From: JABCPE02 sp963506915
Lineage (GTDB): Bacteria; Bacteroidota; Bacteroidia; Flavobacteriales; Weeksellaceae
Assembly (NCBI GenBank): GCA_963506915.1
Contig: CAUORE010000004.1
Coordinates: 1 to 64,000, forward strand
Reading direction: 5' to 3'
DNA: 64,000 bases
A program made the position numbers and the translations under genes. The notes under the pieces were generated by a model. It had not been told where the DNA came from. It made no database searches and saw only the letters and a list, made by a program, of their open reading frames with translations. This document shows positions 25,256 to 33,738 of the stretch, piece by piece (within the stretch, counting starts at the first letter, position 1; each line of letters starts with the position of its first letter).

Positions 25256-26851
25256 ATGGAACAGATTAAAAACTATTTAGAAAAACATGGAATTAAGGGA
25301 GTTAAGGAGATTGTGTATAATCCTACCTACGAACAACTTTTCCAAGATGAAATGTCGCCAGAAAACGAAGGTTTTGAGAAAGGGATTTTAACAAATTCAG
25401 GTGCTGTTGCTGTGAAGACAGGGGTTTTTACAGGGCGTTCGCCAAAGGATAGATATATCGTAAAAGACCAAACTACGGAGAATACGATTTGGTGGGATGG
25501 TAAAATAAACTTGCCTACGACGCCTGAGATTTTTGGTGATTTAAAGAAAATAGTAACTGATTCCTTTGAAAATAAAAAAATCTATGTGGTGGATACTTTC
25601 TGCGGAACCAATCCAGACACGAGACTGAAAGTGAGATTCGTGATGGAAGTGGCTTGGCAGGCGCATTTCGTTACCAATATGTTTATCCGCCCTTCTCACT
25701 ATGACTTAGAGCATTACGGAGAGCCAGATTTCTTGGTAATCAATGGTTCTAAGGTAACTAACCCGAACTGGAAAGAACAGGGGCTTAATTCAGAGAACTT
25801 TGTGATGTTTAACCTTACAGAAAAAACTCAAATTGTCGGAGGAACTTGGTACGGAGGCGAGATGAAAAAGGGAATGTTCTCTATGATGAACTACTACCTT
25901 CCACTGAAAGGAATGGCATCTATGCACTGTTCCGCGAATGTGGGCGAAAAAGGCGATGTGGCGGTGTTCTTCGGGCTTTCTGGAACAGGGAAAACTACAC
26001 TTTCTGCCGACCCTAAAAGGTACCTTATCGGTGATGATGAGCACGGCTGGGATAACAATGGAGTTTTCAACTACGAGGGAGGCTGCTATGCGAAAGTAAT
26101 AGACCTTTCTGCTGAAAAAGAACCAGATATTTTTGGGGCGATAAAAAGAGATGCACTTCTTGAAAATGTAGTGGTAAAGGATAACGGCGAGGTGGACTAC
26201 AGCGATGGTTCTATCACGGAAAACACCAGAGTTTCTTACCCTATCTATCACATTAGTAAGATTGTTTTACCATCAAAAGCAGGACACGCGAAGAAAGTGA
26301 TTTATCTTTCTGCTGATGCATTTGGGGTGCTGCCTCCTGTTTCTATCCTTACAGATGAGCAGGCGCAATATCACTTCCTATGTGGATACACTTCTAAAAT
26401 GGCAGGAACGGAGAGAGGCGTTACAGAGCCGCTGCCATCTTTCTCGCCAGCATTCGGAGAGGCGTTTTTAGCGCTTCACCCTACGATGTATTCTAAAACT
26501 TTGGTTTCTAAAATGAAAGAACATGGAGCAAAAGCTTATTTAGTAAATACAGGCTGGAATGGAACAGGGAAAAGAATTTCGCTGAAAGATACCAGAGCTA
26601 TCATAGATGCTATTTTAGATGGTTCTATTGATAAAGCGGAAACGAATAAAATCCCAATTTTAGGACTTACTTTCCCAACGGTGCTGCCGAATGTTCCTTC
26701 TGAAATTCTTGACCCAAGAGACACTTACGCTGATGCTTCTCAGTGGGAGGCTAAGGCTAAGGATTTAGCACGAAAATATATCAAATACTTTGAACAATAT
26801 ACAGACACAGAAGAAGGAAAAGCATTAGTAAATGCAGGTCCGAAATTATAA
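25256..26851 (+). CDS. pckA: phosphoenolpyruvate carboxykinase (ATP)
   Basis: A 531-residue ATP-dependent PEP carboxykinase, converting oxaloacetate to PEP for gluconeogenesis. Features seen are TGRSPKDRYIV (about 59-69) for substrate binding, HFVTNMFIRPS (137-147), the P-loop GLSGTGKTTLS (240-250) and the metal-binding IGDDEHGW (258-265). The arginine-bearing PCK block (RVSYPIYHISKI) and GTERGVTEP are also present. The start at 25256 follows the -7 box by 30 bp; the TTG at 25223 lies inside that box. Length fits the family. It stands alone between its own promoter and terminator. Confidence 0.96.
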   Translation: MEQIKNYLEKHGIKGVKEIVYNPTYEQLFQDEMSPENEGFEKGILTNSGAVAVKTGVFTGRSPKDRYIVKDQTTENTIWWDGKINLPTTPEIFGDLKKIVTDSFENKKIYVVDTFCGTNPDTRLKVRFVMEVAWQAHFVTNMFIRPSHYDLEHYGEPDFLVINGSKVTNPNWKEQGLNSENFVMFNLTEKTQIVGGTWYGGEMKKGMFSMMNYYLPLKGMASMHCSANVGEKGDVAVFFGLSGTGKTTLSADPKRYLIGDDEHGWDNNGVFNYEGGCYAKVIDLSAEKEPDIFGAIKRDALLENVVVKDNGEVDYSDGSITENTRVSYPIYHISKIVLPSKAGHAKKVIYLSADAFGVLPPVSILTDEQAQYHFLCGYTSKMAGTERGVTEPLPSFSPAFGEAFLALHPTMYSKTLVSKMKEHGAKAYLVNTGWNGTGKRISLKDTRAIIDAILDGSIDKAETNKIPILGLTFPTVLPNVPSEILDPRDTYADASQWEAKAKDLARKYIKYFEQYTDTEEGKALVNAGPKL

Positions 26852-26870
26852 TAGATAATAGAAAAAATGA

Positions 26871-26907
26871 AAATACAGGGTATTTGTAAATTTACCCTGT
26901 ATTTTTT
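26871..26907 (+). terminator. terminator after pckA
   Basis: Arms 26871-26882 and 26893-26904 (AAATACAGGGTA/TACCCTGTATTT) form a perfect 12-bp stem ending in a T run. Confidence 0.88.
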
Positions 26908-26937
26908 AGTATTTAAAAAATAAATGAAATTTATATT

Positions 26938-28791
26938 ATGAGAAAAGCAATTTTTACACTTTCAATCGCGGCATCAGTTTTTGTTAATGCCCAGACACTT
27001 CCTAAAAATTCGGTTAATATTGCGGATAAGGGAGATAAGATTTTAGTTAATTCTCTTACAGGAGTAGCTGTAGTTTCCGGAGACAATGGAGTTTATGGAA
27101 TTAGTGAAAGCAGCACTTCGCCTATTTGGAAAATTGACAATGCTGAAATTTATTCCAAATCAGTTTTTAACCAAAGTGATTTATCAGGATTAAATCTACT
27201 TGGAGAGGAAACTTTGGTAGAAAATATCTATGGAAGCCCATATATTATAGTAACTAAGGGCATGTCCAAAAGTGTAGTGGATACGAATACAGGTAAGGTT
27301 CTATTTGGTACCTTGAAAGAGGGCTGGGCGCCGGTTAATCACTATATGATTCCGAATACTACGACATTGCTGGTGGAATATGTGAAGGACAAAAAATCTT
27401 ACATTGCGAATGTAGATTTAGCCACTGGGACTATAAAATGGACATCAGAAACAGGAGAAATAGGAGGTTTGGTAGGAAGACTGAAAGATCTTGCCAAGCG
27501 TGAAAGGTCAGCAAAAGTTTATCCTAAATTAGACAAAGAAGGAAATGTATATGGTTATTTCAGTGGTAAGTTTATCAAGCTGAATATGACCGATGGAAAG
27601 GTTCTTTGGCAAAGTGACCAAAAATTAACAAATTTTGATATTAATAAAACAGGAGCGTATATTATAACGATCAGCAGAGCGGGAGGCCTCGGAGGTTTTC
27701 TAGGAACCAAGGAAGCACTAAATATCATAGATGCTAAAACAGGAGCACCTGTCTGGAAAGAAGATAAATCCGTAGGAAAAGTGGTCTATGTGGAGGATAT
27801 GGGAAATCAGTTCTTATTGGCTTCGTATAATGGGACGAATCTTTATGACTATACCACAGGACGCACACAGTGGAAAAAGAATGTAAAAGGAGAGCCTAGA
27901 ATGATGGTGAAGTCAAACGGAGGATATATTTTCGTGACTAAAAATGAAATGAATTTCATCAAAGAAGACGGAAAAGAGCTTTGGAAAAGAGAGGTGGAAA
28001 TTTCTGATAATAAAAACGATGAAATCATAGAACTAAGAGAAAGAAACGGTAAAATATTCTATATTACATCTACTTATGCCAATATTGTAGATATCAATAA
28101 CGGAAGCAAAATATGGAAAAGAAACATAAAGTTAGAAGAAAAACGACCTACTTTCTTTGTCTATAATGATGCTAACCAAGAGTATGTTCTCTATAATGAT
28201 GAGAAATTGTATAAATATAATGCTTCTAATACAGAAAGACCAGAGCCTTTCGCTAAACTTAGACTCAAAAAAGAGAAAGAAGTAACAGACCTAGAAATCC
28301 GTCAAAATGGTTACCTTATTTCAGGAATGGGAGAATTAGCCTATGTAGATAAGTCAGGAAATGTTGTTTTTCAAAAATATTATGATGAGCCAGGTGCGTT
28401 CGAGCGTACATTTTCTCGTATAGGTCTTAATGCCTTGAATGTAGCTGCAAATATAGGTGCTGCAGAATGGGTTGACAGCCAAGGAAATTCACAAGGTGGA
28501 GTGTTCTTTAATGAAGAAAATAGAGATTTGCTAGGTGGAGTTTCAGAGACGGCATTCTATCTGGATTCTTCTATGAAAACAAGATTTAACGCTTCTAACC
28601 AAGTTAAAGATTATAAATTTTTCTTTACTAAAGAAGGAGCGAATAAAGTCTTAGTAAAAGTAAATAAAGACACTGGAGCAGAGGAAGGAAAATTCCTTTT
28701 CAATAATAACAAGCCTGTCTATACTATTGATGAGTATAGCGGAACTATTTACTACATCAATGGTAATAAGATAGATGTTTTTAAGTATTAA
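26938..28791 (+). CDS. exported PQQ-like beta-propeller protein
   Basis: A 617-residue exported protein with signal peptide MRKAIFTLSIAASVFVNAQ. The body is built of repeated propeller blades with the pattern D-x-x-T-G-x-x-x-W: VDLATGTIKWTSETGE, LNMTDGKVLWQSDQK, IDAKTGAPVWKEDK, YTTGRTQWKKN, KEDGKELWKREV and VDINNGSKIWKRNI. This is the PQQ-binding-like repeat type also found in BamB. No lipobox is seen, so it is probably periplasmic or secreted. Cofactor binding cannot be inferred. It has terminators on both sides, so it is likely monocistronic. Confidence 0.8.
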   Translation: MRKAIFTLSIAASVFVNAQTLPKNSVNIADKGDKILVNSLTGVAVVSGDNGVYGISESSTSPIWKIDNAEIYSKSVFNQSDLSGLNLLGEETLVENIYGSPYIIVTKGMSKSVVDTNTGKVLFGTLKEGWAPVNHYMIPNTTTLLVEYVKDKKSYIANVDLATGTIKWTSETGEIGGLVGRLKDLAKRERSAKVYPKLDKEGNVYGYFSGKFIKLNMTDGKVLWQSDQKLTNFDINKTGAYIITISRAGGLGGFLGTKEALNIIDAKTGAPVWKEDKSVGKVVYVEDMGNQFLLASYNGTNLYDYTTGRTQWKKNVKGEPRMMVKSNGGYIFVTKNEMNFIKEDGKELWKREVEISDNKNDEIIELRERNGKIFYITSTYANIVDINNGSKIWKRNIKLEEKRPTFFVYNDANQEYVLYNDEKLYKYNASNTERPEPFAKLRLKKEKEVTDLEIRQNGYLISGMGELAYVDKSGNVVFQKYYDEPGAFERTFSRIGLNALNVAANIGAAEWVDSQGNSQGGVFFNEENRDLLGGVSETAFYLDSSMKTRFNASNQVKDYKFFFTKEGANKVLVKVNKDTGAEEGKFLFNNNKPVYTIDEYSGTIYYINGNKIDVFKY

Positions 28792-28806
28792 TATTAATTT
28801 AAAAAG

Positions 28807-28837
28807 AAAATCCCTCTAAATTATAGAGGGATTTTTT
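28807..28837. terminator. terminator between the propeller gene and dtd
   Basis: Arms AAAATCCCTCTA and TAGAGGGATTTT form a 12-bp stem with A and T runs on either side. It can serve both converging genes. Confidence 0.85.
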
Positions 28838-28863
28838 ATGATGATTTTTATAAATCAAAATTT

Positions 28864-29313
28864 CTAACTTTTCGTTTTGCTGTCCATCACTATCGTTACA
28901 GGGCCGTCATTGAGGAGGGAGACTTTCATATCTGCACCGAAAATTCCGCTTTCGGTTTTTAAGCCTGATTTCTTGATGAGGTCTTTGAAATACTCAAACA
29001 GCTGAACAGCTTTTTCTGGTTTTGCGGCTTTTATAAAAGATGGGCGATTTCCTTTTTTGTAGTCGGCAAGCAGCGTAAACTGGCTTACACACAGTATTTC
29101 TCCACTTATATCTTTTACAGAGAGATTCATTTTCCCTTCCTCATCACTGAAAATCCTTAAATCAACGATTTTCTTTGCGAGCCAGTCAGCATCTTCTTGG
29201 TTATCTTCTTCTTCCACGCCTACAAGGAGCAAAAGCCCTTTGGAGATTTCGCCTGTGATTTCGTTATTTACTTTTACGGAGGCTTCTGATACTCTTTGAA
29301 TTACGATTTTCAT
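28864..29313 (-). CDS. dtd: D-aminoacyl-tRNA deacylase
   Basis: A 149-residue DTD that hydrolyses D-amino acids from tRNA. The start ATG at 29313 gives MKIVIQRVSEASVKVNNE, the usual family opening. The active-site motifs are SQFTLLAD (about 78-85) and the cross-subunit NDGPVTI near residue 137, where Gly-Pro gives chiral selection (usually NxGPVT). A longer reading frame upstream would overlap the neighbouring lipoprotein gene. It begins 4 bp after that gene, so both are translated from one message. Confidence 0.95.
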   Translation of the reverse strand: MKIVIQRVSEASVKVNNEITGEISKGLLLLVGVEEEDNQEDADWLAKKIVDLRIFSDEEGKMNLSVKDISGEILCVSQFTLLADYKKGNRPSFIKAAKPEKAVQLFEYFKDLIKKSGLKTESGIFGADMKVSLLNDGPVTIVMDSKTKS

Positions 29314-29317
29314 AAGT

Positions 29318-29770
29318 TTAATAATAGATTGAAATGATACCCGTAGCAGCATTGTAACTATAATCATAAAATTTAGGAGGCAGTCCAGAGCCTTTTATAG
29401 GCGTTCCATCTTGTAGAATCCATTCAGCACCGTCTTTTGGGCAGACGATTTTGATATTGTTCTGAACTTCCAGCGTAGTATTCGCATCAGGGCATAGGTG
29501 TGGCGCATTTCGGTCATACACCTTGAAGCCAGTTCCTGTTTTTACTAAAATTAGTCCGCGTGTACCGCTCTGCTGTTCATTGATGTAAATCCAGCCTTTC
29601 GTATTCAAGTCAATAGCATAAGCAGGAAGGTTAAGATTCAGCTGAACATTGATAATCTGGCTGGGAAAGCAGCTCACGGTATCGGCTCTACTTTCACAAG
29701 AAATAACAAGGGATAACAAACTGAAAACTAATAAAATAAAAAAGGCTTTTAATACGCTAAATATTTTCAT
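29318..29770 (-). CDS. degenerate Rieske-fold lipoprotein
   Basis: A 150-residue lipoprotein (MKIFSVLKAFF signal, lipobox LVISC, Cys25). The mature part looks like a Rieske [2Fe-2S] domain: KVYDRNAPHLCP (83-94) and IKIVCPKDGAEWILQDGTPIKGSGLPP (107-132) line up with C-x-H and C-P-x-H-G-x-x-F blocks. Two of the four cluster ligands are changed: the first Cys is Ala89 (His91 remains), and the second His is Asp113 (Cys110 remains). A normal cluster is therefore unlikely. It precedes dtd by 4 bp. It may be a structural or binding derivative; the function is unknown. Confidence 0.65.
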   Translation of the reverse strand: MKIFSVLKAFFILLVFSLLSLVISCESRADTVSCFPSQIINVQLNLNLPAYAIDLNTKGWIYINEQQSGTRGLILVKTGTGFKVYDRNAPHLCPDANTTLEVQNNIKIVCPKDGAEWILQDGTPIKGSGLPPKFYDYSYNAATGIISIYY

Positions 29771-29787
29771 AATCAGAAAAAATTTTT

Positions 29788-29844
29788 TATCTTTGTCAAA
29801 GTAAAGTTAGTTAAAATTTAAAAGTATCCGGCAAAGGTCGGATA
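29788..29844 (+). promoter_or_regulatory. greA promoter and leader hairpin
   Basis: TATCTTTG at 29788-29795 is a -7 box pointing at greA. The resulting leader of about 80 bases contains a hairpin TATCCG/CGGATA (29825-29844) followed by TTTTATT, which might act as a weak attenuator. Confidence 0.4.
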
Positions 29845-29882
29845 TTTTATTATTTATTTAACACAAATAAAAGAAAAAAATC

Positions 29883-30350
29883 ATGAATTATGTTACAAAA
29901 GAGGGCTTAGCAAAAATGAAGGCCGAGCTAGAGCAGTTGGAATCAATAGAGAGACCAAAAATCACTCAACAGATTGCAGAAGCAAGAGACAAAGGAGACC
30001 TTTCTGAAAATGCTGAGTATGATGCAGCAAAGGAAGCGCAAGGACTTTTGGAGCTGAAAATATCCAAATTACAGGATATAATAGCAAATTCTAAAATCAT
30101 AGAAGAAAACCAGATAGACACTTCTAAAGTATCTATCCTTACGACTGTAAGACTAAAAAATAATGCAACCAAAGCCGAGCAGAAATTTACATTAGTTCCT
30201 GATAATGAGAGTGATCTGAAGGCTAATAAAATATCTGTAAATACTCCTATTGCCAAAGGGCTTTTAGGGAAGGCTGTAGGCGAAGTAGCAGAAATAGTGC
30301 TTCCTAACGGAAATAAACTTTCGTTTGAAGTTTTAGAAATTACAATTTAG
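29883..30350 (+). CDS. greA: transcription elongation factor GreA
   Basis: A 155-residue GreA, which enters the RNA polymerase secondary channel and stimulates cleavage of backtracked RNA. The N-terminal coiled-coil carries the tip acidic motif GDLSENAEYDAAKEAQ (about 38-53). The C-terminal FKBP-like domain includes the usual ISVNTPIAKGLLGKAVGEVAEI. Length is normal. The HIT gene follows after 48 bp. Confidence 0.96.
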   Translation: MNYVTKEGLAKMKAELEQLESIERPKITQQIAEARDKGDLSENAEYDAAKEAQGLLELKISKLQDIIANSKIIEENQIDTSKVSILTTVRLKNNATKAEQKFTLVPDNESDLKANKISVNTPIAKGLLGKAVGEVAEIVLPNGNKLSFEVLEITI

Positions 30351-30398
30351 TCTTTTAGCTAAATTAAAACAAATAGTAAAACCTTAATAATCAATAAA

Positions 30399-30788
30399 AT
30401 GGCTTCAATTTTCACAAAAATAATCAATGGCGAAATTCCGTGCTACAAGATAGCAGAGGATGAGCATCATTTGGCGTTTTTAGATATAATGCCGATAGCC
30501 AAAGGGCATACATTGGTAATTCCTAAAAAAGAAGTGGATTTTATTTTTGATATGGAAGCAGAGGAGCATAAAAGGCTCTGGGCATTTGCGCAAGAAGTAG
30601 CTAAAAAAGTAAAGGCAGCTATTCCATGTGTGAAAGTGGGCGTAGCCGTAGTAGGGCTGGAAGTTCCGCACACACATATCCACCTCGTTCCTATCAATGA
30701 AATCAAAGATTTGAATTTTACTAATGAAAAACTGAAATTCACAGAAGAGGAATTCAGAGAAATTCAAAAAGCAATAACAGGGCAATAA
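30399..30788 (+). CDS. HIT family protein (histidine triad nucleotide hydrolase)
   Basis: A 129-residue HIT protein. The opening SIFTKIINGEIPCYKIAED and the histidine triad HTHIHLVP (91-98) are diagnostic; these enzymes hydrolyse nucleoside phosphoramidates or related nucleotides in the cytoplasm. The middle part contains GHTLVIPKKEVDFIFD. It lies 48 bp after greA and 70 bp before clpX, with a weak hairpin after it. Confidence 0.92.
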   Translation: MASIFTKIINGEIPCYKIAEDEHHLAFLDIMPIAKGHTLVIPKKEVDFIFDMEAEEHKRLWAFAQEVAKKVKAAIPCVKVGVAVVGLEVPHTHIHLVPINEIKDLNFTNEKLKFTEEEFREIQKAITGQ

Positions 30789-30801
30789 TCACTAAAATTA
30801 C

Positions 30802-30829
30802 AAACTTCAATAAATTCTTATTGGAGTTT
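30802..30829 (+). terminator. weak terminator-like hairpin after the HIT gene
   Basis: Arms AAACTTCAATA and TATTGGAGTTT pair with one G-U and are followed by a T-rich but interrupted tract. Confidence 0.5.
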
Positions 30830-30858
30830 ATTTATTCATAAAAACAAAAAAGAATTAG

Positions 30859-32049
30859 ATGAATCCTAACCAATGTTCCTTTTGTGGAAGAAATAAGAAT
30901 GAGGTATCTGTTTTGGTCTCTGGTCAGAACGGGTTTATTTGCAACTACTGTATAGAGCAGGCTCACACCATAGTGAAAGAGACTGATGAGCAAGAAAATA
31001 AAAATCATTCATCTGTAAAAACTTCGGCTCAGCTAAAGAAACCGAGAGAAATCAAGGAATTTTTGGATGAATATGTAATAGGGCAGGACCAAGCGAAAAA
31101 ACAGCTTTCGATAGCGGTTTATAATCATTACAAAAGACTGGCTCACAATGCAGATGAAAATAAATCTGTAGAGATAGAAAAATCTAACATCATCATGGTG
31201 GGAGAGACCGGAACAGGAAAAACGCTCTTGGCTAAAACTATCGCTAGACAACTGGAAGTTCCTTTCTGTATCGTAGATGCTACAGTTCTTACAGAGGCGG
31301 GCTATGTAGGGGAAGATGTGGAAAGTATTCTGTCCAGACTGCTGATGGTGTCTGACTATGATGTAGAAAAAGCCGAAAGAGGTATCGTTTTTATAGATGA
31401 AATAGATAAAATCGCTAGAAAATCGGATAATCCTAGTTTGACTCGTGATGTGTCTGGAGAAGGCGTTCAGCAGGGGCTTTTGAAACTTTTAGAGGGAAGC
31501 ATCGTAAATGTGCCACCACAAGGAGGGAGAAAGCACCCAGATCAAAAATACATTCAGGTAAATACCCAGAATATCCTATTCATCGCAGGAGGGGCGTTTG
31601 ATGGTATCAAAGAAATCATCGAACGAAGAATGAACAAGCAGGCGATAGGTTTCAGTTCGGAGAAGACGAATAAGGTGGAAGATGATTCCTATATTTTAGA
31701 CAAATTGGATGCTACGGATTTGAGGAATTTTGGTCTTATCCCAGAACTTTTGGGGCGTTTTCCTATTGTGACTCATTTGGATAAACTAGATGAAGCAACC
31801 ATGCTGAGAATCCTAAGCGAGCCTAAAAACTCTATTATCAATCAGTTTATAGAACTATTCAGACTAGATGGCGTGGAGCTGAGTTTCACCGAAGGAGCTT
31901 TACAAAAAATAGTAAAAGAAACGATGGAAAAAGGTTTGGGAGCGAGAGGGCTGAGAGGAACGACCGAAAAAGTTTTGGAAAAATACATGTATGATATAGA
32001 CCAGCTCGGAGGTTCATTGGTCATAGATGAAAGCAAAATAGAATTTTAA
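30859..32049 (+). CDS. clpX: ATP-dependent Clp protease ATP-binding subunit ClpX
   Basis: A 396-residue ClpX AAA+ unfoldase. The N-terminal zinc-binding domain has Cys6, Cys9, Cys28 and Cys31 (CSFC...CNYC). The AAA+ core shows Walker A GETGTGKT (about 114-121; most ClpX have GPTGSGKT), Walker B GIVFIDEIDK, and the sensor/arginine-finger region GGAFDGIKEIIERRM. The C-terminal GLGARGLRGTTEKVLEKYMYDI is the small domain. Length is slightly shorter than average. It should deliver substrates to ClpP, encoded elsewhere. A terminator shared with glyS follows. Confidence 0.96.
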   Translation: MNPNQCSFCGRNKNEVSVLVSGQNGFICNYCIEQAHTIVKETDEQENKNHSSVKTSAQLKKPREIKEFLDEYVIGQDQAKKQLSIAVYNHYKRLAHNADENKSVEIEKSNIIMVGETGTGKTLLAKTIARQLEVPFCIVDATVLTEAGYVGEDVESILSRLLMVSDYDVEKAERGIVFIDEIDKIARKSDNPSLTRDVSGEGVQQGLLKLLEGSIVNVPPQGGRKHPDQKYIQVNTQNILFIAGGAFDGIKEIIERRMNKQAIGFSSEKTNKVEDDSYILDKLDATDLRNFGLIPELLGRFPIVTHLDKLDEATMLRILSEPKNSIINQFIELFRLDGVELSFTEGALQKIVKETMEKGLGARGLRGTTEKVLEKYMYDIDQLGGSLVIDESKIEF

Positions 32050-32068
32050 TATTCAAATATTTAAAAAC

Positions 32069-32096
32069 AAAAAGCAGGATTTATTTCCTGCTTTTT
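32069..32096. terminator. bidirectional terminator between clpX and glyS
   Basis: Arms AAAAAGCAGGA and TCCTGCTTTTT form an 11-bp stem flanked by A and T runs, fitting two converging genes. Confidence 0.88.
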
Positions 32097-32101
32097 TATT
32101 A

Positions 32102-33643
32102 TTAAATCTTACTAAGTAAATTTCTGAAATTCACTTTGTTGTCTATGATTTGTCTCAGTTCAGAAACCGCTACACGCTCCTGCTCCATAGTATCACGGTG
32201 TCTTATTGTTACTGTGTGGTCAGTCAGGGTGTCGTGGTCTATGGTAATACAGAAAGGCGTTCCTATGGCGTCTTGTCTTCTGTATCGCTTACCGATGCTG
32301 TCTTTGTCTTCATAAATAAGATTGAAATCATATTTCAAATCATTGAAGATTTTTTCTGCATATTCTCCCATTCCATCTTTTTTCATCAGTGGTAAAATGG
32401 CAGCCTTTACAGGAGCAAGGGCAGGCGGCAAGGACAATACCGTTCTCTCTGAACCATCTTCTAAAACTTCATCTTTCAGGCAGTGAGAGAATAGAGCTAG
32501 GAATAATCGGTCTAATCCTACCGAAGTTTCCACCACATACGGAACATAGCTTTCATTTCTCTCTGGGTCAAAATATTGCAGTTTTTTCCCTGAATATCTT
32601 TCGTGAGCCGAAAGGTCAAAATCCGTTCTGGAATGAATTCCTTCCAATTCTTTAAACCCAAATGGGAATTTGAATTCTATATCCGCGGCTGCATTGGCAT
32701 AGTGAGCCAGTTTTTCGTGGTCGTGGAATTTGTAGTTTTCTTCGCCAAGACCAAGGGCAAGGTGCCAGTTTAGTCTCTTTTGTTTCCATTCTTCATAGAA
32801 TTTTAGTTCCGTTCCTGGCGGCACGAAAAACTGCATTTCCATTTGTTCAAATTCTCTCATTCTGAAAATAAACTGTCTCGCAACAATCTCATTTCTAAAT
32901 GCCTTACCAATCTGAGCAATCCCGAAAGGAAGTTTGTGGCGTGAAGTTTTCTGAACATTCAGATAATTCACGAAAATCCCTTGTGCCGTTTCTGGACGAA
33001 GGTAAAGGTCCATCGCGTTCTCGGCAGCAGCACCTAATTTAGTTCCGAACATCAGGTTAAACTGTCTCACTTCTGTCCAGTTTTTAGAGCCTGTGTCTGG
33101 GTCGGCTATTTCCAGCTCTTCTATCAGGGCTTTTACATCGGCAAGGTCGTTATTATCCAGCGATTTTGCCATTCGGGAAAGAATGTTTTTTTGTTTTTCG
33201 CGGTATTCTAATACTTTTGGATTAGTGGAAACGAATTGCGCCTCATCAAAAGCCTCACCGAAGCGTTTTTTAGCTTTTTCTATTTCTTTTTGGGCTTTGT
33301 CCTCTAGTTTTGCGCAGTAGTCTTCTATCAAGACATCAGCGCGGAAACGCTTTTTGCTGTCTTTGTTGTCTATCAGTGGGTCGTTGAAGGCATCCACATG
33401 CCCACTGGCCTTCCAAATGGTAGGGTGCATAAAGATAGCACTATCCAGCCCTACGATGTTTTCATTGAGCTGAATCATCGCTTTCCACCAATATTGTTTG
33501 ATATTGTTTTTTAGTTCTATACCATTTTGTCCGTAGTCGTATATTGCAGAAAGTCCGTCATAAATCTCACTAGAAGGGAAAATAAATCCGTACTCCTTGG
33601 CGTGAGAAATCACTTTCTTAAAAACATCTTCTTGCTTTGCCAT
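32102..33643 (-). CDS. glyS: glycyl-tRNA synthetase (dimeric type)
   Basis: A 513-residue class II glycyl-tRNA synthetase of the homodimeric kind. Visible are GFIFPSSEIYDGLSAIYDYG (14-33), LRPETAQGIFVNYLNV (motif with the glycine-binding ETAQG), FRNEIVARQFIFRMREFEQMEMQFF (motif 2), and VVETSVGLDRLFLALF (motif 3). The C-terminal anticodon-binding domain starts near 415 (ALAPVKAAILPL). The start ATG at 33643 is supported by a -7 box just upstream. Confidence 0.95.
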   Translation of the reverse strand: MAKQEDVFKKVISHAKEYGFIFPSSEIYDGLSAIYDYGQNGIELKNNIKQYWWKAMIQLNENIVGLDSAIFMHPTIWKASGHVDAFNDPLIDNKDSKKRFRADVLIEDYCAKLEDKAQKEIEKAKKRFGEAFDEAQFVSTNPKVLEYREKQKNILSRMAKSLDNNDLADVKALIEELEIADPDTGSKNWTEVRQFNLMFGTKLGAAAENAMDLYLRPETAQGIFVNYLNVQKTSRHKLPFGIAQIGKAFRNEIVARQFIFRMREFEQMEMQFFVPPGTELKFYEEWKQKRLNWHLALGLGEENYKFHDHEKLAHYANAAADIEFKFPFGFKELEGIHSRTDFDLSAHERYSGKKLQYFDPERNESYVPYVVETSVGLDRLFLALFSHCLKDEVLEDGSERTVLSLPPALAPVKAAILPLMKKDGMGEYAEKIFNDLKYDFNLIYEDKDSIGKRYRRQDAIGTPFCITIDHDTLTDHTVTIRHRDTMEQERVAVSELRQIIDNKVNFRNLLSKI

Positions 33644-33659
33644 CGTTAAAAAATTTATG

Positions 33660-33667
33660 CAAAAATA
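33660..33667 (-). promoter_or_regulatory. -7 box of glyS
   Basis: On the minus strand this is TATTTTTG, 17 bp before the glyS ATG, with a TTG about 24 bp further upstream in the neighbouring terminator. Confidence 0.45.
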
Positions 33668-33693
33668 AGGATTTTAGTTTAATATTCTATACA

Positions 33694-33726
33694 AAAAAAC
33701 ACCCTCTGAATGGAGAGTGTTTTTTA
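33694..33726 (-). terminator. terminator after the 33739-34566 gene
   Basis: Arms AAAACACCCTC and GAGAGTGTTTT pair with one mismatch around a six-base loop and end in a T run on the minus strand, upstream of glyS. Confidence 0.72.
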
Positions 33727-33738
33727 TTTTGATTGGTT

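Noticed and set aside
25790..26251. A 153-codon frame on the minus strand within pckA.
   Set aside because: It is the antisense shadow of a strongly conserved gene and has no protein-like motifs or promoter.
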